Counted from the stretch's first letter, positions 36,521-46,683 are shown. The stretch is DNA of 64,000 bases from an uncultured Lachnospiraceae bacterium (GCA_951800685.1 CATOJY010000006.1:62001-126000), one strand, 5' to 3'. Program-made: numbers and translations. The notes: a model not told the origin generated them from the sequence alone.

Positions 36521-37948
36521 ATGGATTTACATGAAGAATGTGGAATCTTCGGGGTGATTTCGCCAGACAGAGCTGATGTGGCCAGTCTGGTTTATTATGG
36601 TTTGTATGCACTGCAGCACCGGGGACAGGAGAGTTGTGGGATCGTAATTAACGATGATGGTGTGTTTTCTTCTCATAAGGACCTGGGGCTTGTCAGCGAT
36701 GTGTTTTCTTCCGGTACGCTTTCCAGTCTTCCTCAGGGAAATATGGCGGTGGGGCATGTCCGTTATGGAACGACAGGCGGCAATAACCGCAACAACTGCC
36801 AGCCGATCGAAGTCAATCATCAGAAGGGCAAGATGGCTCTTGCCCACAATGGTAATCTCAGCAATGCTGTAGAACTTCGTAACATGCTTGAATTGTCAGG
36901 AGCGATCTTCCATACTACCAGTGATACAGAAACGATTGCTTATATTGTAACAAGACAACGGCTTAGAACCCGTTCAATAGAAGAAGCACTGAGTGCGGCA
37001 ATGGATACATTAGACGGCGCTTATTCCCTGGTACTGATGTCGTCACAGAAACTAATCTGCGCCAGGGATCCTTATGGTTTTAGGCCGTTATGCTATGGCA
37101 GGACGCCGGATGGTATGTTTGTGGTCGCTTCCGAAAGCTGCGCATTAAAGGCAATCGGAGCAGATTTTGTCCGCAATATAGAACCGGGTGAGATCCTTGT
37201 ATTTGGTCCAAATGGAATTGTTTCTCATAGGGAACATTGTGGAAAGAAGGATAAGAGGTTATGTATCTTTGAATATATTTATTTTGCAAGACCGGATTCC
37301 ATCATTGATGGGGTATCGGTTCATGGAGCGCGTATCCAGGCAGGTCGGATTCTTGCAAGGAAGCATCCGGTATCTGCCGATATTGTGGTAGGCGTACCGG
37401 ATTCAGGCCTGGATGCAGCTTTGGGATTCAGCATGGAATCTGGAATTCCCTATGGGATCGGACTGATCAAAAACAAATATATTGGAAGAACTTTTATTTC
37501 TCCAGGGCAGAGTGTAAGGCTAGATCAGGTAAAGATCAAGTTGAGCGCTGTTGAGGAAAGTGTCAGGGATAAGAAAGTAGTCCTTATTGACGATTCAATC
37601 GTGCGTGGTACGACAAGCGGCTGTATTGTCAAACTTTTGCGGGAGGCTGGTGCAAAAGAAATTCATATGCGGATTTCCTCACCTCCTTTTCTGCATTCAT
37701 GTTATTACGGAACGGACATTGATTCGGAGGAACACTTGATTGCCTGCCATCATAACATAGAAGAGATAGCGCAGATCATTGGCGCAGATAGTTTAGGGTA
37801 TCTGCCAGTATCAGAGCTTTCTTCGTTGATCGGAAATTGTGGATACTGCAGTGCTTGTTTCAATGGGGACTATCCGACGAAGATACCTACAAATACGAGA
37901 AAAGACAGGTTTGAACAGAAATTATCAGAGAAAAAATTGAAAATTTAG
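36521..37948 (+). CDS. purF: Amidophosphoribosyltransferase PurF
   Basis: Catalyses the first committed step of purine synthesis (PRPP plus glutamine to phosphoribosylamine). The 475-residue protein starts MDLHEECGIFGVI. The catalytic Cys7 should become N-terminal after removal of a six-residue propeptide, as in the iron-sulfur type of PurF. Other marks are ALQHRGQESCGI, the PRPP loop VVLIDDSIVRGTTSG, and CGYCSACFNGDYP with the 4Fe-4S cysteines near the C-terminus. The ribosome binding site GGGAGG lies 8 bases before the ATG. No other pur gene is adjacent, and the palindromic element lies in or near its 5' region. Confidence 0.96.
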   Translation: MDLHEECGIFGVISPDRADVASLVYYGLYALQHRGQESCGIVINDDGVFSSHKDLGLVSDVFSSGTLSSLPQGNMAVGHVRYGTTGGNNRNNCQPIEVNHQKGKMALAHNGNLSNAVELRNMLELSGAIFHTTSDTETIAYIVTRQRLRTRSIEEALSAAMDTLDGAYSLVLMSSQKLICARDPYGFRPLCYGRTPDGMFVVASESCALKAIGADFVRNIEPGEILVFGPNGIVSHREHCGKKDKRLCIFEYIYFARPDSIIDGVSVHGARIQAGRILARKHPVSADIVVGVPDSGLDAALGFSMESGIPYGIGLIKNKYIGRTFISPGQSVRLDQVKIKLSAVEESVRDKKVVLIDDSIVRGTTSGCIVKLLREAGAKEIHMRISSPPFLHSCYYGTDIDSEEHLIACHHNIEEIAQIIGADSLGYLPVSELSSLIGNCGYCSACFNGDYPTKIPTNTRKDRFEQKLSEKKLKI

Positions 37949-37950
37949 TA

Positions 37951-37979
37951 TTGACATCTAAAAATAAAAGTGGTAACAT
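37951..37979 (+). promoter_or_regulatory. Promoter of the trp operon
   Basis: -35 TTGACA (37951-37956), a 17-base spacer and -10 TAACAT (37974-37979) lie right after the purF stop codon and before the T-box leader. Confidence 0.8.
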
Positions 37980-37987
37980 ACAAAAAA

Positions 37988-38281
37988 TTAAATAAATAAA
38001 ACCGTTGAGGCGGAGATAACGGCAATGATGCCTGTACAGAGAACCCGTGATGCTGAGAGTCGGGTGAGAAACAAGTTGTCAAATGGACCGCTGAGGGTGC
38101 AGTCAAATGCGCATTGCGCAAAGTATTCTGCAACGTGTGGGCATACGTGAGTTGCCGGGAATATGTAGGTATTCTGCTAAGCGCACGGGGTCATTCCCGT
38201 GAATTTAAGGTGGCACCGCGGATAAGGTTTGTATTTATTCGTCCTTGACAGAAAGTATATTTCTGTCAGGGGCGTTTTTTT
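37988..38281 (+). promoter_or_regulatory. T-box riboswitch, tryptophan-specific
   Basis: The leader binds uncharged tRNA and switches between terminator and antiterminator. Stem I carries GGCGGAGATAACGG. The specifier region AAATGGACCGC has codon TGG (38084-38086), which names tRNA-Trp. The T-box AAGGTGGCACCGCGG is at 38207-38221, and its GGTGGCACC contains the bulge that pairs with the tRNA acceptor end. The terminator stem (38242-38254 with 38260-38272) is followed by seven T. Starved for tryptophan, the operon is read through. The specificity fits the downstream trp genes. Confidence 0.95.
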
Positions 38282-38313
38282 ATTTCAATGAATCAAGAGG
38301 AGGTTATGGCGTC

Positions 38314-39780
38314 ATGAAATTTTCACCAGATTTAAATGAAGTTAAGCAGATTGCTGGGACAGGTGAGTATAAAGTGCTGCCAGTCAGTTGCGAAATTCTA
38401 TCAGATATCTGTACACCGATCGAAGCGCTTGAAATATTAAAAAATGTGTCAACGCACTGTTATATGTTAGAGTCAGTTACGGAAAAGGAGAAATGGGGAC
38501 GCTATACTTTCCTGGGATTTGATCCGAAGCTGGAAGTGACCTGTATCAATGGGGAGATGAAAATAGGTAATATTCAATTTCACACGGATGATCCTTCCAT
38601 GTATCTGCGTCAGATTCTTGCAGACCATAAGAGTCCACGATTTGATGGACTCCCCTCCTTTACCGGAGGATTGGTAGGATATTTTGCTTATGATTATCAA
38701 GGGTATAAGGAAAAGAGTGTCAGGATAGAAGTTGAGGATACAGAAGATTTCAAAGATGTAGATCTGATGCTTTTTGATAAGGTGATTGCGTTCGACCATT
38801 TCCGCCAGAAGATCATTTTGGTCGTTAATATGCCCTTAGAGGAGATTGAATCTGGTTACAATAAAGCCATTATGGAATTAAAACAGTTATGTGATCTACT
38901 CCGTAATGGTGAGAAGAAGCAAGAACCTGGAGGAAGGCTTCTCGGAGAAGTGACGCCGCTTTTTCAGAAAGAACAATATTGCGAGATCGTCGAGAAGGCC
39001 AAATATCACATCCGGGAAGGAGATATTTTTCAGATCGTACCGTCTAACCGGCTGAGCGCTCCGTTTGAAGGAAGTTTGTTAAATACATACCGAATTCTGC
39101 GGACGATCAATCCGTCGCCGTATATGTTTTATTTTTCGGGAACAGATGTAGAGATCGCGGGAGCTTCGCCGGAAACGCTTGTCAAATTGGAGAACGGAGT
39201 GCTGCATACCTTTCCACTTGCAGGAACCAGGCCCAGGGGGCGCACGGAAGCTGAGGATCAGGCATTAGAAAGAGAGCTTCTCGCAGATGAAAAGGAATTG
39301 GCAGAACATAATATGCTGGTGGATCTAGGCAGAAATGATCTTGGCAAGATCAGCAAATTTGGTTCCGTTCAAGTTGAAAAGCTGCATTCGATCGAGAGAT
39401 ATTCCCATGTCATGCATATCGGTTCGACAGTCAGAGGTGAAATCCGGGAGGAATATGATGCGCTTGATGCGATCGAGGCGGTGCTTCCGGCAGGAACACT
39501 TTCCGGCGCGCCGAAGATCCGTGCCTGTCAGTTAATCGGAGAGTTGGAGAATAATAAACGTGGTATTTATGGCGGAGCGATTGGCTATATTGATTTTACG
39601 GGAAACATGGACACTTGCATTGCGATTCGTATTGCCTATAAGAAAAATGGCAGGGTGTTCGTCAGAAGCGGAGGCGGTGTAGTGGCAGATTCCGTACCAG
39701 AAAAGGAATATGAAGAGACGATCAATAAGGCCAGAGCAGTCGTTAATGCTTTAAAACTTGCACAGGAGGTAGAAATATGA
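38314..39780 (+). CDS. trpE: Anthranilate synthase component I
   Basis: Converts chorismate to anthranilate with ammonia from TrpG. The protein has 488 residues. The N-terminal feedback-site region has MLESVTEKEKWGRYTFLG. The chorismate-binding domain carries IREGDIFQIVPSNRLSAPF, FPLAGTRPRG, ERYSHVMHIGSTVRGE and TLSGAPKIRACQLIGELE. ATG 38314 is chosen with GGAGG 10 bases upstream; a four-codon reading frame ATGGCGTCATGA overlaps it. It is the first gene under the Trp T-box, and its TGA overlaps the trpG ATG. Confidence 0.97.
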   Translation: MKFSPDLNEVKQIAGTGEYKVLPVSCEILSDICTPIEALEILKNVSTHCYMLESVTEKEKWGRYTFLGFDPKLEVTCINGEMKIGNIQFHTDDPSMYLRQILADHKSPRFDGLPSFTGGLVGYFAYDYQGYKEKSVRIEVEDTEDFKDVDLMLFDKVIAFDHFRQKIILVVNMPLEEIESGYNKAIMELKQLCDLLRNGEKKQEPGGRLLGEVTPLFQKEQYCEIVEKAKYHIREGDIFQIVPSNRLSAPFEGSLLNTYRILRTINPSPYMFYFSGTDVEIAGASPETLVKLENGVLHTFPLAGTRPRGRTEAEDQALERELLADEKELAEHNMLVDLGRNDLGKISKFGSVQVEKLHSIERYSHVMHIGSTVRGEIREEYDALDAIEAVLPAGTLSGAPKIRACQLIGELENNKRGIYGGAIGYIDFTGNMDTCIAIRIAYKKNGRVFVRSGGGVVADSVPEKEYEETINKARAVVNALKLAQEVEI

Positions 39781-40340
39781 TTTTGCTGATCGATAATTAT
39801 GACAGTTTTTCCTATAATCTTTATCAGTTGGTGGGAGAGATCGATCCCGATCTTAAAGTGATCCGCAACGATGAGAAAACGGTTGAAGAGATCAGAGAGA
39901 TGAATCCTGACCGGATCCTTCTTTCACCTGGCCCTGGGAGGCCGGAAGATGCAGGAATTATGATCGATACAGTCAAAACTTTAGGAAAAGAAATACCGAT
40001 CCTTGGCGTTTGTCTGGGACATCAGGCAATCTGTGCGGCGTTTGGTGCAACGATCACTTATGCAAAAAAGCTGATGCACGGAAAACAGTCGCAGGTCAGA
40101 TTTGACAAGGAAAGTCCTCTGTTTCGGAACTGTCCTGATGCAGCTCTTGTGGCTCGCTATCATTCTCTTGCAGCAAAGGCGGATACGATGCCAAAAGAGC
40201 TTAAGATTACCGCTGTTACAGAGGATGGGGAGATCATGGCAGTGAAACACAGAGAGTATCTGATTTTTGGGGTACAATTTCATCCAGAATCCATTATGAC
40301 ACCGGATGGGAAGACAATGCTTAAAAATTTTATAAAATAA
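39777..40340 (+). CDS. trpG: Anthranilate synthase component II (glutamine amidotransferase)
   Basis: Class I glutamine amidotransferase of 187 residues that feeds ammonia to TrpE. It shows [15 protein letters not shown], the oxyanion region [11 protein letters not shown], the nucleophile Cys in [14 protein letters not shown] and the His-Glu pair in [15 protein letters not shown]. It overlaps trpE by four bases. It could also serve p-aminobenzoate synthesis (PabA), as in Bacillus. Confidence 0.95.
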   Translation: MILLIDNYDSFSYNLYQLVGEIDPDLKVIRNDEKTVEEIREMNPDRILLSPGPGRPEDAGIMIDTVKTLGKEIPILGVCLGHQAICAAFGATITYAKKLMHGKQSQVRFDKESPLFRNCPDAALVARYHSLAAKADTMPKELKITAVTEDGEIMAVKHREYLIFGVQFHPESIMTPDGKTMLKNFIK

Positions 40341-40359
40341 TACAGCAAAGGAGCAGATT

Positions 40360-41376
40360 ATGATAAGAGAAGCAATTGAAAAAATCGTAAACAAACAGGA
40401 TCTCACTTATGATGAGGCGTACACAGTCATGAATGAGATTATGAGCGGGGAAACTTCACCGACTCAGAATGCCGCTTTCCTGGCAGCGCTCTCTACAAAA
40501 AGTGCAAAGGCAGAGACTAAGGATGAGATCGCCGGATGTGCTGCTGCTATGAGAGATCATGCCGTTAAGGTTGAGACGGGCATGGAGATTATGGAGATCG
40601 TAGGGACTGGAGGAGATAACGCACACAGCTTTAATATTTCTACTACCACTGCCCTTGTATGTGCGGCAGGAGGTGTGAAGATTGCAAAACACGGTAATCG
40701 CGCGGCTTCTTCACAGTGTGGGACGGCAGACTGCCTTGAGGCTCTGGGAGTGAATATTCAGCAAAGCCCAGAAAAATGTATCGAACTGTTGGAAGAAGTC
40801 GGCATGTGCTTCTTATTTGCCCAGAAATACCATACTTCTATGAAATATGTAGGTGCAATTCGCAAAGAATTAGGATTCCGCACAGTATTCAATATCCTTG
40901 GGCCACTGACGAATCCGGGCAGTCCTTCCATACAGCTTCTCGGTGTGTATGACAAATATTTGGTAGAGCCGTTGGCGCAGGTGTTGATCAGTCTTGGTGT
41001 GAAGAGAGGAATGGTTGTGTATGGCCAGGATAAACTGGATGAGATTTCCTTAAGTTCACCAACGACAGTCTGCGAATTTCAGAATGGATGGTTCAGATCG
41101 TATGTAATTACGCCGGAGCAGTTTGGATTTGCCTCTTGCACAAAAGAAGATTTGATTGGTGGTACGCCTGCACGGAATGCCGAGATCGTGCGCGGTATAT
41201 TACGTGGAAACAAAGGACATAAACGGAATGCGGTACTCATGAATGCCGGAGCGGCTCTCTATCTTGCTGGGAAAGCAGAAAATATGGCGAGTGGAATTCA
41301 ATTCGCCGGGGAATTGATCGATTCTGGTAAGGTAATGGAGACATTGGCTCAACTCATAGAAATAAGTAACCGTTGA
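40360..41376 (+). CDS. trpD: Anthranilate phosphoribosyltransferase
   Basis: Transfers the phosphoribosyl group from PRPP to anthranilate. The protein has 338 residues. The PRPP/Mg loop [20 protein letters not shown] is intact. [20 protein letters not shown] and the pair [20 protein letters not shown] complete the signature. It lies 19 bp behind trpG with AAAGGAG upstream and is not fused to trpG. Confidence 0.97.
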   Translation: MIREAIEKIVNKQDLTYDEAYTVMNEIMSGETSPTQNAAFLAALSTKSAKAETKDEIAGCAAAMRDHAVKVETGMEIMEIVGTGGDNAHSFNISTTTALVCAAGGVKIAKHGNRAASSQCGTADCLEALGVNIQQSPEKCIELLEEVGMCFLFAQKYHTSMKYVGAIRKELGFRTVFNILGPLTNPGSPSIQLLGVYDKYLVEPLAQVLISLGVKRGMVVYGQDKLDEISLSSPTTVCEFQNGWFRSYVITPEQFGFASCTKEDLIGGTPARNAEIVRGILRGNKGHKRNAVLMNAGAALYLAGKAENMASGIQFAGELIDSGKVMETLAQLIEISNR

Positions 41377-41392
41377 AGGAGATGGAGATCGA

Positions 41393-42181
41393 ATGAAGAC
41401 GACAATATTAGAACAGCTTGCGGAACATGCAAGAGAACGTGTGGAACGGGCGAAGAGCCTGATCTCTTATGAAGAGATCAGAAAGAGAGCACAGTCACTT
41501 CCGAAGGGAAACTTTGCTTTTGAAGACGCACTGAGAAAACCTGGAATTTCTTTTCTGTGCGAATGCAAAAAAGCGTCCCCGTCTAAGGGACTGATTGCGC
41601 CGGATTTTCCGTATTTGCAGATTGCAAAGGAATACGAAGAGGCAGGAGCAGACGGTATTTCCGTCTTGACAGAACCAAAATGGTTTCTGGGAAGTGATGA
41701 GTATCTGAGAGAGATTGCCAGTGAAGTGAAGATCCCTTGTCTGCGGAAAGATTTTACGGTAGATCCCTATATGATCTATGAGGCGAAAATACTTGGCGCG
41801 TCCGCAGTACTTCTGATCTGTTCGATCTTAAGGACAGATCAGATCCGGGAAGCCATCGGTATCTGTGATCTTCTTGGATTGTCGGCGCTTGTCGAGGCAC
41901 ATGAGGAAGAAGAGGTCAGGATGGCATTAGATGCCGGGGCACGCGTGATCGGTGTGAACAACCGTAACCTGAAAGATTTCTCTGTAAATACTGAAAACAG
42001 TTGCAGACTGCGTCGATTGATACCGGAAAATATCCTATTTGTGTCAGAAAGCGGTGTCAGCAGTGCGGAAGATGTAAGGCAGCTTTACGAAATAGGCGTG
42101 GACGCGGTATTGGTTGGAGAAGCGCTGATGTGGGCGGAGGATAAACGTGCAAAACTAAGAGAGTTTAGAATGGTATTTTAG
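41393..42181 (+). CDS. trpC: Indole-3-glycerol phosphate synthase
   Basis: TIM-barrel enzyme of 262 residues converting CdRP to indole-3-glycerol phosphate. It has FLCECKKASPSKGLIAPDF (catalytic Glu and Lys), ADGISVLTEPKWFLGS, PCLRKDFTVDPYMIYEAKIL, VEAHEEEE and GVNNRNLKDFSV, ending SGVSSAEDV. It lies 16 bp after trpD. Confidence 0.97.
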   Translation: MKTTILEQLAEHARERVERAKSLISYEEIRKRAQSLPKGNFAFEDALRKPGISFLCECKKASPSKGLIAPDFPYLQIAKEYEEAGADGISVLTEPKWFLGSDEYLREIASEVKIPCLRKDFTVDPYMIYEAKILGASAVLLICSILRTDQIREAIGICDLLGLSALVEAHEEEEVRMALDAGARVIGVNNRNLKDFSVNTENSCRLRRLIPENILFVSESGVSSAEDVRQLYEIGVDAVLVGEALMWAEDKRAKLREFRMVF

Positions 42182-42195
42182 GTGAGGATGTATCT

Positions 42196-42807
42196 ATGAT
42201 CTGGAATAAACCAAAAGTTAAATTCTGTGGTATCACGAGTTTTTGTAATATAGAGGCTGTCAACGCATTGAAGCCGGAATACATTGGTTTTGTCTTTGTG
42301 AAAAACAGCAGGCGGTATGTAGAAGAAAAAAAAGCAATTGAATTGAGAAGATCATTACATCCGGATATCCAGGCAGTCGGGGTATTTGTCAGAGAAGATC
42401 CTGAAACGATCGCCAGATATCTGAGAGAGGGTGCGATCGACATGGTTCAGCTTCACGGCGGAGAAGAAGAGGAAGAGATCAGGAAACTGCGCCTGCTGAC
42501 AGACCGGCCGATCATCAAGGCTTTTTCTGTAGAAACAGAAGCTGACCTGAGAGAGGCGAATGCAAGCAGTGCGGATTATATTCTCCTGGATTCCGGCAAG
42601 GGCGGGACAGGAGAAGTATTTGACTGGAATCTGATCGGGAAGATGGATCGTCCTTATTTTCTTGCTGGAGGGCTTATGGTTACCAATGCCGGAGAGGCCG
42701 CCCGACTGCTAAAGCCCTATGCTATGGATGTCAGTTCAGGGATTGAGACAGATGGAAAGAAAGACAGAAGCAAAATGGAGGCGTTTCTGAGGGCTGTGGG
42801 TAAATGA
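42196..42807 (+). CDS. trpF: Phosphoribosylanthranilate isomerase
   Basis: The 203-residue TIM-barrel isomerase acts before TrpC in the pathway. It shows KVKFCGITSFCNIEAVNAL (catalytic Cys), YIGFVFVKNSRRYV, GVFVREDPETIARYLREG, VQLHGGE and the catalytic Asp in ILLDSGKGGTGEVFDW. The family normally has KxCG(I/L)(T/R), which agrees. It lies 14 bp downstream of trpC. Confidence 0.96.
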   Translation: MIWNKPKVKFCGITSFCNIEAVNALKPEYIGFVFVKNSRRYVEEKKAIELRRSLHPDIQAVGVFVREDPETIARYLREGAIDMVQLHGGEEEEEIRKLRLLTDRPIIKAFSVETEADLREANASSADYILLDSGKGGTGEVFDWNLIGKMDRPYFLAGGLMVTNAGEAARLLKPYAMDVSSGIETDGKKDRSKMEAFLRAVGK

Positions 42808-42873
42808 CAGGCAGGAGAAAAGTTAACTGGTATATGTTTTTATAAAACAATATAGGGAGGATGAAGAAGATAA

Positions 42874-44064
42874 ATGACAAATCAAAACGGACGTTTTGGG
42901 ATTTATGGAGGGCAGTATATCCCTGAAACTTTGATGAATGCGGTGATCGAGTTGGAGAAAGCTTATCATTTTTATAAGAACGACCCTGCTTTTCAAACAG
43001 AATTAACAGAATTATTCAATGAGTATGCAGGCAGGCCTTCCAAGCTCTACTATGCGGAAAAGATGACAAAGGATTTGGGCGGTGCGAAGATCTATTTGAA
43101 AAGAGAAGATCTGAACCATACCGGTTCCCATAAGATCAACAATGTATTGGGGCAGGTTCTGCTTGCCAGGAAGATGGGAAAGAGCCGTCTGATTGCGGAG
43201 ACAGGAGCGGGCCAGCACGGTGTAGCTACAGCGACCGCTGCCGCCCTTATGGGAATGGAGTGTGTCGTCTTTATGGGAGAGGAGGATACCGTCAGGCAGG
43301 CGCTCAATGTATACCGCATGAGACTTCTCGGAGCGGAAGTCATATCTGTGAAGACAGGGACGGCGACGTTAAAAGATGCAGTTTCGGAAGCTATGCGTGA
43401 GTGGAGCTCCCGGATCGCAGATACCCATTACTGTCTCGGTTCCGTTATGGGACCGCATCCTTTTCCGGCGATGGTTCGGGATTTCCAGGCAGTCATCTCG
43501 AAGGAGATCAAGAAGCAGCTTCTTGAGAAAGAAGGAAAGCTGCCGGATGTAGTGATTGCCTGCGTAGGCGGTGGTTCAAATTCTATGGGCAGCTTCTATC
43601 ATTTTATAGATGATAAGGATGTAAGACTGATCGGCTGTGAGGCGGCAGGGGGAGGAATCGATACCTTCGAGACAGCGGCGACAGTCAATACAGGAAGAGT
43701 AGGCATTTTCCACGGCATGAAATCTTATTTCTGCCAGGATAAGTATGGACAAATCGCACCGGTATATTCGATTTCAGCAGGTTTGGATTATCCTGGAGTA
43801 GGTCCGGAACATGCTTATCTGCATGACATCGGACGGGCAGAATATGTGCCGGTAACCGACGAAGAGGCAGTGTGTGCTTTCGAATATCTATCGAGAACAG
43901 AAGGGATCATCCCTGCTATAGAGTCTGCACACGCCGTTGCGTATGCGATGAAGATCGCACCGGAAATGGATAAGGAAAAAATCATTGTGATCACGATATC
44001 AGGAAGAGGAGATAAGGATTGTGCAGCCATTGCACGCTACAGAGGGGAGGATATTCATGAGTAG
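42874..44064 (+). CDS. trpB: Tryptophan synthase beta subunit
   Basis: PLP enzyme of 396 residues joining indole and serine. PLP Lys lies in [19 protein letters not shown], the phosphate loop is [10 protein letters not shown], and [20 protein letters not shown] follows the Lys. [16 protein letters not shown] closes the family signature. It is the TrpB1 type that pairs with TrpA. GGGAGG lies 13 bases before the ATG. The end overlaps trpA by eight bases, which is typical for coupled expression of a tight complex. Confidence 0.97.
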   Translation: MTNQNGRFGIYGGQYIPETLMNAVIELEKAYHFYKNDPAFQTELTELFNEYAGRPSKLYYAEKMTKDLGGAKIYLKREDLNHTGSHKINNVLGQVLLARKMGKSRLIAETGAGQHGVATATAAALMGMECVVFMGEEDTVRQALNVYRMRLLGAEVISVKTGTATLKDAVSEAMREWSSRIADTHYCLGSVMGPHPFPAMVRDFQAVISKEIKKQLLEKEGKLPDVVIACVGGGSNSMGSFYHFIDDKDVRLIGCEAAGGGIDTFETAATVNTGRVGIFHGMKSYFCQDKYGQIAPVYSISAGLDYPGVGPEHAYLHDIGRAEYVPVTDEEAVCAFEYLSRTEGIIPAIESAHAVAYAMKIAPEMDKEKIIVITISGRGDKDCAAIARYRGEDIHE

Positions 44065-44827
44065 GATCAGAGCAGCTTTTGAGAATGGAAAGGCCTTTAT
44101 CGCATTCGTCACCTGTGGAGATCCAGATCTTTCGACGACTGCTGCCGTTATCCATGCAGCAGTAGAAAACGGAGCGGATCTGATCGAGTTGGGGATTCCC
44201 TTTTCAGACCCTACCGCAGAGGGTCCAGTGATCCAGGGGGCAAATGTACGTGCACTTCGCGGCGGTGTTACGACGGATCAAATCTTTGCGCTTGTCATGG
44301 AGCTTCGACAGGATATCAAGGTTCCTATGGTCTTTATGACCTATGCAAACGTAGTGTTTTCCTATGGAGCTAAGAAGTTTCTTTCAACTTGCAGGGAAGT
44401 CGGGATCAACGGGCTGATTCTGCCTGATCTGCCTTTTGAGGAGAAGGAAGAATTCCTTCCGGTCTGCCATGAGAATGGAGTAGACTTGATCTCGCTTGTG
44501 GCTCCTACCTCAAAAAATCGCATTGCAATGATTGCCAGGGAGGCGGAAGGATTTCTCTATCTGGTATCTTCCCTGGGAGTGACAGGGATGAGAAATGAGA
44601 TTACGACAGACCTTACTTCGATCGTGGAGGTAGTACGTCAGAATACAGATCTACCGTGTGCGATTGGTTTCGGTATTTCCACACCGGAACAGGCAAAAAA
44701 GATGGCGGATCTTTCTGACGGAGCGATTGTCGGTTCCGCGATCATTAAGATTCTGGAGAAATATGGGAAAGATGCGCCGAAATATGTTGGAGAATATGTG
44801 AGGTCGATGAAAGAAGGAATGATATAG
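44057..44827 (+). CDS. trpA: Tryptophan synthase alpha subunit
   Basis: The 256-residue TIM barrel cleaves indole-3-glycerol phosphate and passes indole to TrpB. The catalytic Glu lies in [20 protein letters not shown] and the catalytic Asp in [21 protein letters not shown] and [11 protein letters not shown] complete it. The start is ATG 44057, with GGGGAGGA just upstream inside trpB. It is the last gene of trpEGDCFBA; a short palindromic repeat follows 21 bp later. Confidence 0.96.
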   Translation: MSRIRAAFENGKAFIAFVTCGDPDLSTTAAVIHAAVENGADLIELGIPFSDPTAEGPVIQGANVRALRGGVTTDQIFALVMELRQDIKVPMVFMTYANVVFSYGAKKFLSTCREVGINGLILPDLPFEEKEEFLPVCHENGVDLISLVAPTSKNRIAMIAREAEGFLYLVSSLGVTGMRNEITTDLTSIVEVVRQNTDLPCAIGFGISTPEQAKKMADLSDGAIVGSAIIKILEKYGKDAPKYVGEYVRSMKEGMI

Positions 44828-44848
44828 AAAATTGTAGGATATAACAGC

Positions 44849-44896
44849 AATGTCATTAAGTTAAACCGGACGCGCCTGGCTTACCTTAATGACATT
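44849..44896. repeat. Short palindromic intergenic element, copy 2
   Basis: A 48-bp hairpin has perfect 12-bp arms AATGTCATTAAG and CTTAATGACATT. Its left half continues with TTAAACCGGACGCGCCTGGC, the same 20 bases found in the long element at 36293. It lies between converging trpA and the esterase gene and may also act as their terminator, although no T run follows. Confidence 0.8.
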
Positions 44897-44933
44897 AGCT
44901 AACAGCCCCTTAATGATTATGCATGATGTTGTT

Positions 44934-46490
44934 TTAATGCTGTACATCTTGTGTCTCAGTGATTTCTTTCATACTGAAGGGAGGAAGAATACTGTCAATC
45001 AATTCATATAGCTGATCGTCGAAATTTAATCGTACTTCGCATTCTCTGTCAAAGATCATAGTAGGTTCCTGATCTATTGTGACTTTCGGCCAGGCTGGCA
45101 GTTTCTTATGGTTTGGATCTCCAGTCTTTACAAATGCCATAAACGCGTCAAAGATCTGATCCTGTAACTGATCACTTACATCCGGTATACCACAGATTTC
45201 TACCTTGTCAATATTGTGGAAGAAGAATGGAATATCAGAACAGTGCCATGCGATTTTATTATGCTCATAAGGAAATTCCAGCGTAAAATCATACAAGTAT
45301 ACACTGGCTTTTCCTCCCTCAGCATGTGCCTTCGCAAGCTGTTTTGATGGCTGGCGCATTGCCCGGTCAACGTATAGCAGATCGACAGCATTTTTTCCAG
45401 GATATGCCTGCGTAAACGCATCTATGGCTTCTTTCGTATGATCACCATACACTTTATGGATAATCTCTTCGATAGCCTCCTGTGTCAGTTCCATTTTATT
45501 AAATGCTGCGGGAGCGAAAGAAAATTCGCCGAACACACTGCCGATCATCACAGGAATCTCATAAGCGTGTTCACGCAATCCATATCCCAAAGGATTTCCC
45601 TTGTAATAATCATTGACCAGTGGACCGCCTCCAATATAGCCTCCTTTTTCGGCAATTTCTGGGCTTACTTTTGCGTAGGCTTTGGAAAGTTCATAATAAG
45701 GAATGGTTTCTAATTTCTCAATTTCATTCTCCTGTAATCCTAGTTCCTCCAGAAGAGCGGCAACAATTTCACGGCCATCCCCTATACAAGAAGGCAGCAG
45801 TTCTTGTGTGCCTACACCACTCATGATGAGTCCCTTATGAAATAAGCCGTCTGCCTCCGCAATCTGCATCAGATCTGAAACCTTCATACCACCGCCTGAC
45901 TGTCCGAAAATTGTTATATTATCAGGATCTCCGCCGAATACAGCAATATTATCATGAATCCATTGTAATGCGGCAACCATGTCCGCATGACCTGCGTTAC
46001 CTGAATTGCGGTATTTTTCTCCAAAAGGTGACAGATCCAGATATCCGAGGATATTCAGCCTATGATTGATGGAAACTACAACCACATCACCATATAAGCA
46101 CATATTGAAGCCATCGTAAGCTTCCTGTTCAATAGAGGATCCTGCGAAATAGCCGCCGCCATGCAGCCATACGACTACCGGACTTTTTGTGTTTTGGTCC
46201 AAAGATTTGGTCCAGATATTCAGATTTTGGCAGTGTTCATCCTGGGGCCAATAGCGGTGTGGTACGAGTAATTCTCCACTTGGAGTGTTTTGTTTCTGCG
46301 GACTTACGAAACCGTAAGATGTGGCATTTTTGATACCTTCCCACCTGGAAGCTGTTGGCATTTGAAAACGGTCCGCATAGGCATAGGGAATGCCTTTAAA
46401 TATATACTGTCCGTCATAAAAATACCCTTTCAGTCTTCCTGATGTCGTCTCTAATACAGGAACGTCATCATAATTAAATGTTTTTACCAT
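44934..46490 (-). CDS. Type B carboxylesterase
   Basis: Serine hydrolase of the carboxylesterase/lipase (COesterase) family, 518 residues, with no signal peptide, so cytoplasmic. It shows the oxyanion-hole motif VWLHGGGYFAGS, the nucleophile elbow IFGQSGGG, and the catalytic His in KIAWHCSDIPFFF. The acid residue is probably in IGSVFGEFSF, although the spacing is only approximate. The substrate is unknown; relatives act on p-nitrobenzyl esters. GGGAGG precedes ATG 46490, and an inverted repeat TTGTGAAT-N12-ATTCACAA (46523-46550) sits in its 5' region. Confidence 0.9.
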   Translation of the reverse strand: MVKTFNYDDVPVLETTSGRLKGYFYDGQYIFKGIPYAYADRFQMPTASRWEGIKNATSYGFVSPQKQNTPSGELLVPHRYWPQDEHCQNLNIWTKSLDQNTKSPVVVWLHGGGYFAGSSIEQEAYDGFNMCLYGDVVVVSINHRLNILGYLDLSPFGEKYRNSGNAGHADMVAALQWIHDNIAVFGGDPDNITIFGQSGGGMKVSDLMQIAEADGLFHKGLIMSGVGTQELLPSCIGDGREIVAALLEELGLQENEIEKLETIPYYELSKAYAKVSPEIAEKGGYIGGGPLVNDYYKGNPLGYGLREHAYEIPVMIGSVFGEFSFAPAAFNKMELTQEAIEEIIHKVYGDHTKEAIDAFTQAYPGKNAVDLLYVDRAMRQPSKQLAKAHAEGGKASVYLYDFTLEFPYEHNKIAWHCSDIPFFFHNIDKVEICGIPDVSDQLQDQIFDAFMAFVKTGDPNHKKLPAWPKVTIDQEPTMIFDRECEVRLNFDDQLYELIDSILPPFSMKEITETQDVQH

Positions 46491-46522
46491 AAGTATAACC
46501 TCCCTCTGATATGATTTTATTT

Positions 46523-46550
46523 TTGTGAATTGTTTTTGAAGTATTCACAA
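46523..46550. promoter_or_regulatory. Inverted repeat upstream of the esterase gene
   Basis: TTGTGAAT and ATTCACAA are perfect 8-bp arms separated by 12 bases and centred about 46 bp before the start codon. It is a possible repressor site or a 5' hairpin; no protein is assigned. Confidence 0.4.
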
Positions 46551-46683
46551 TCTAATGTTGTACAATGAAGATTTATTTTCTCTATTTCCCCTGCGGAGGG
46601 ATAAGGTTAATCGTTTACCATAGTATAACATATATCGTTTTTATTTTGTTCTTAATTTTTGTTAGTAACTTATAATTATTAGG

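Noticed and set aside
38306-38317. Leader peptide gene before trpE (ATGGCGTCATGA)
   Set aside because: Only three codons, none for Trp, and the operon is already explained by a T-box. The overlap is noted under trpE.
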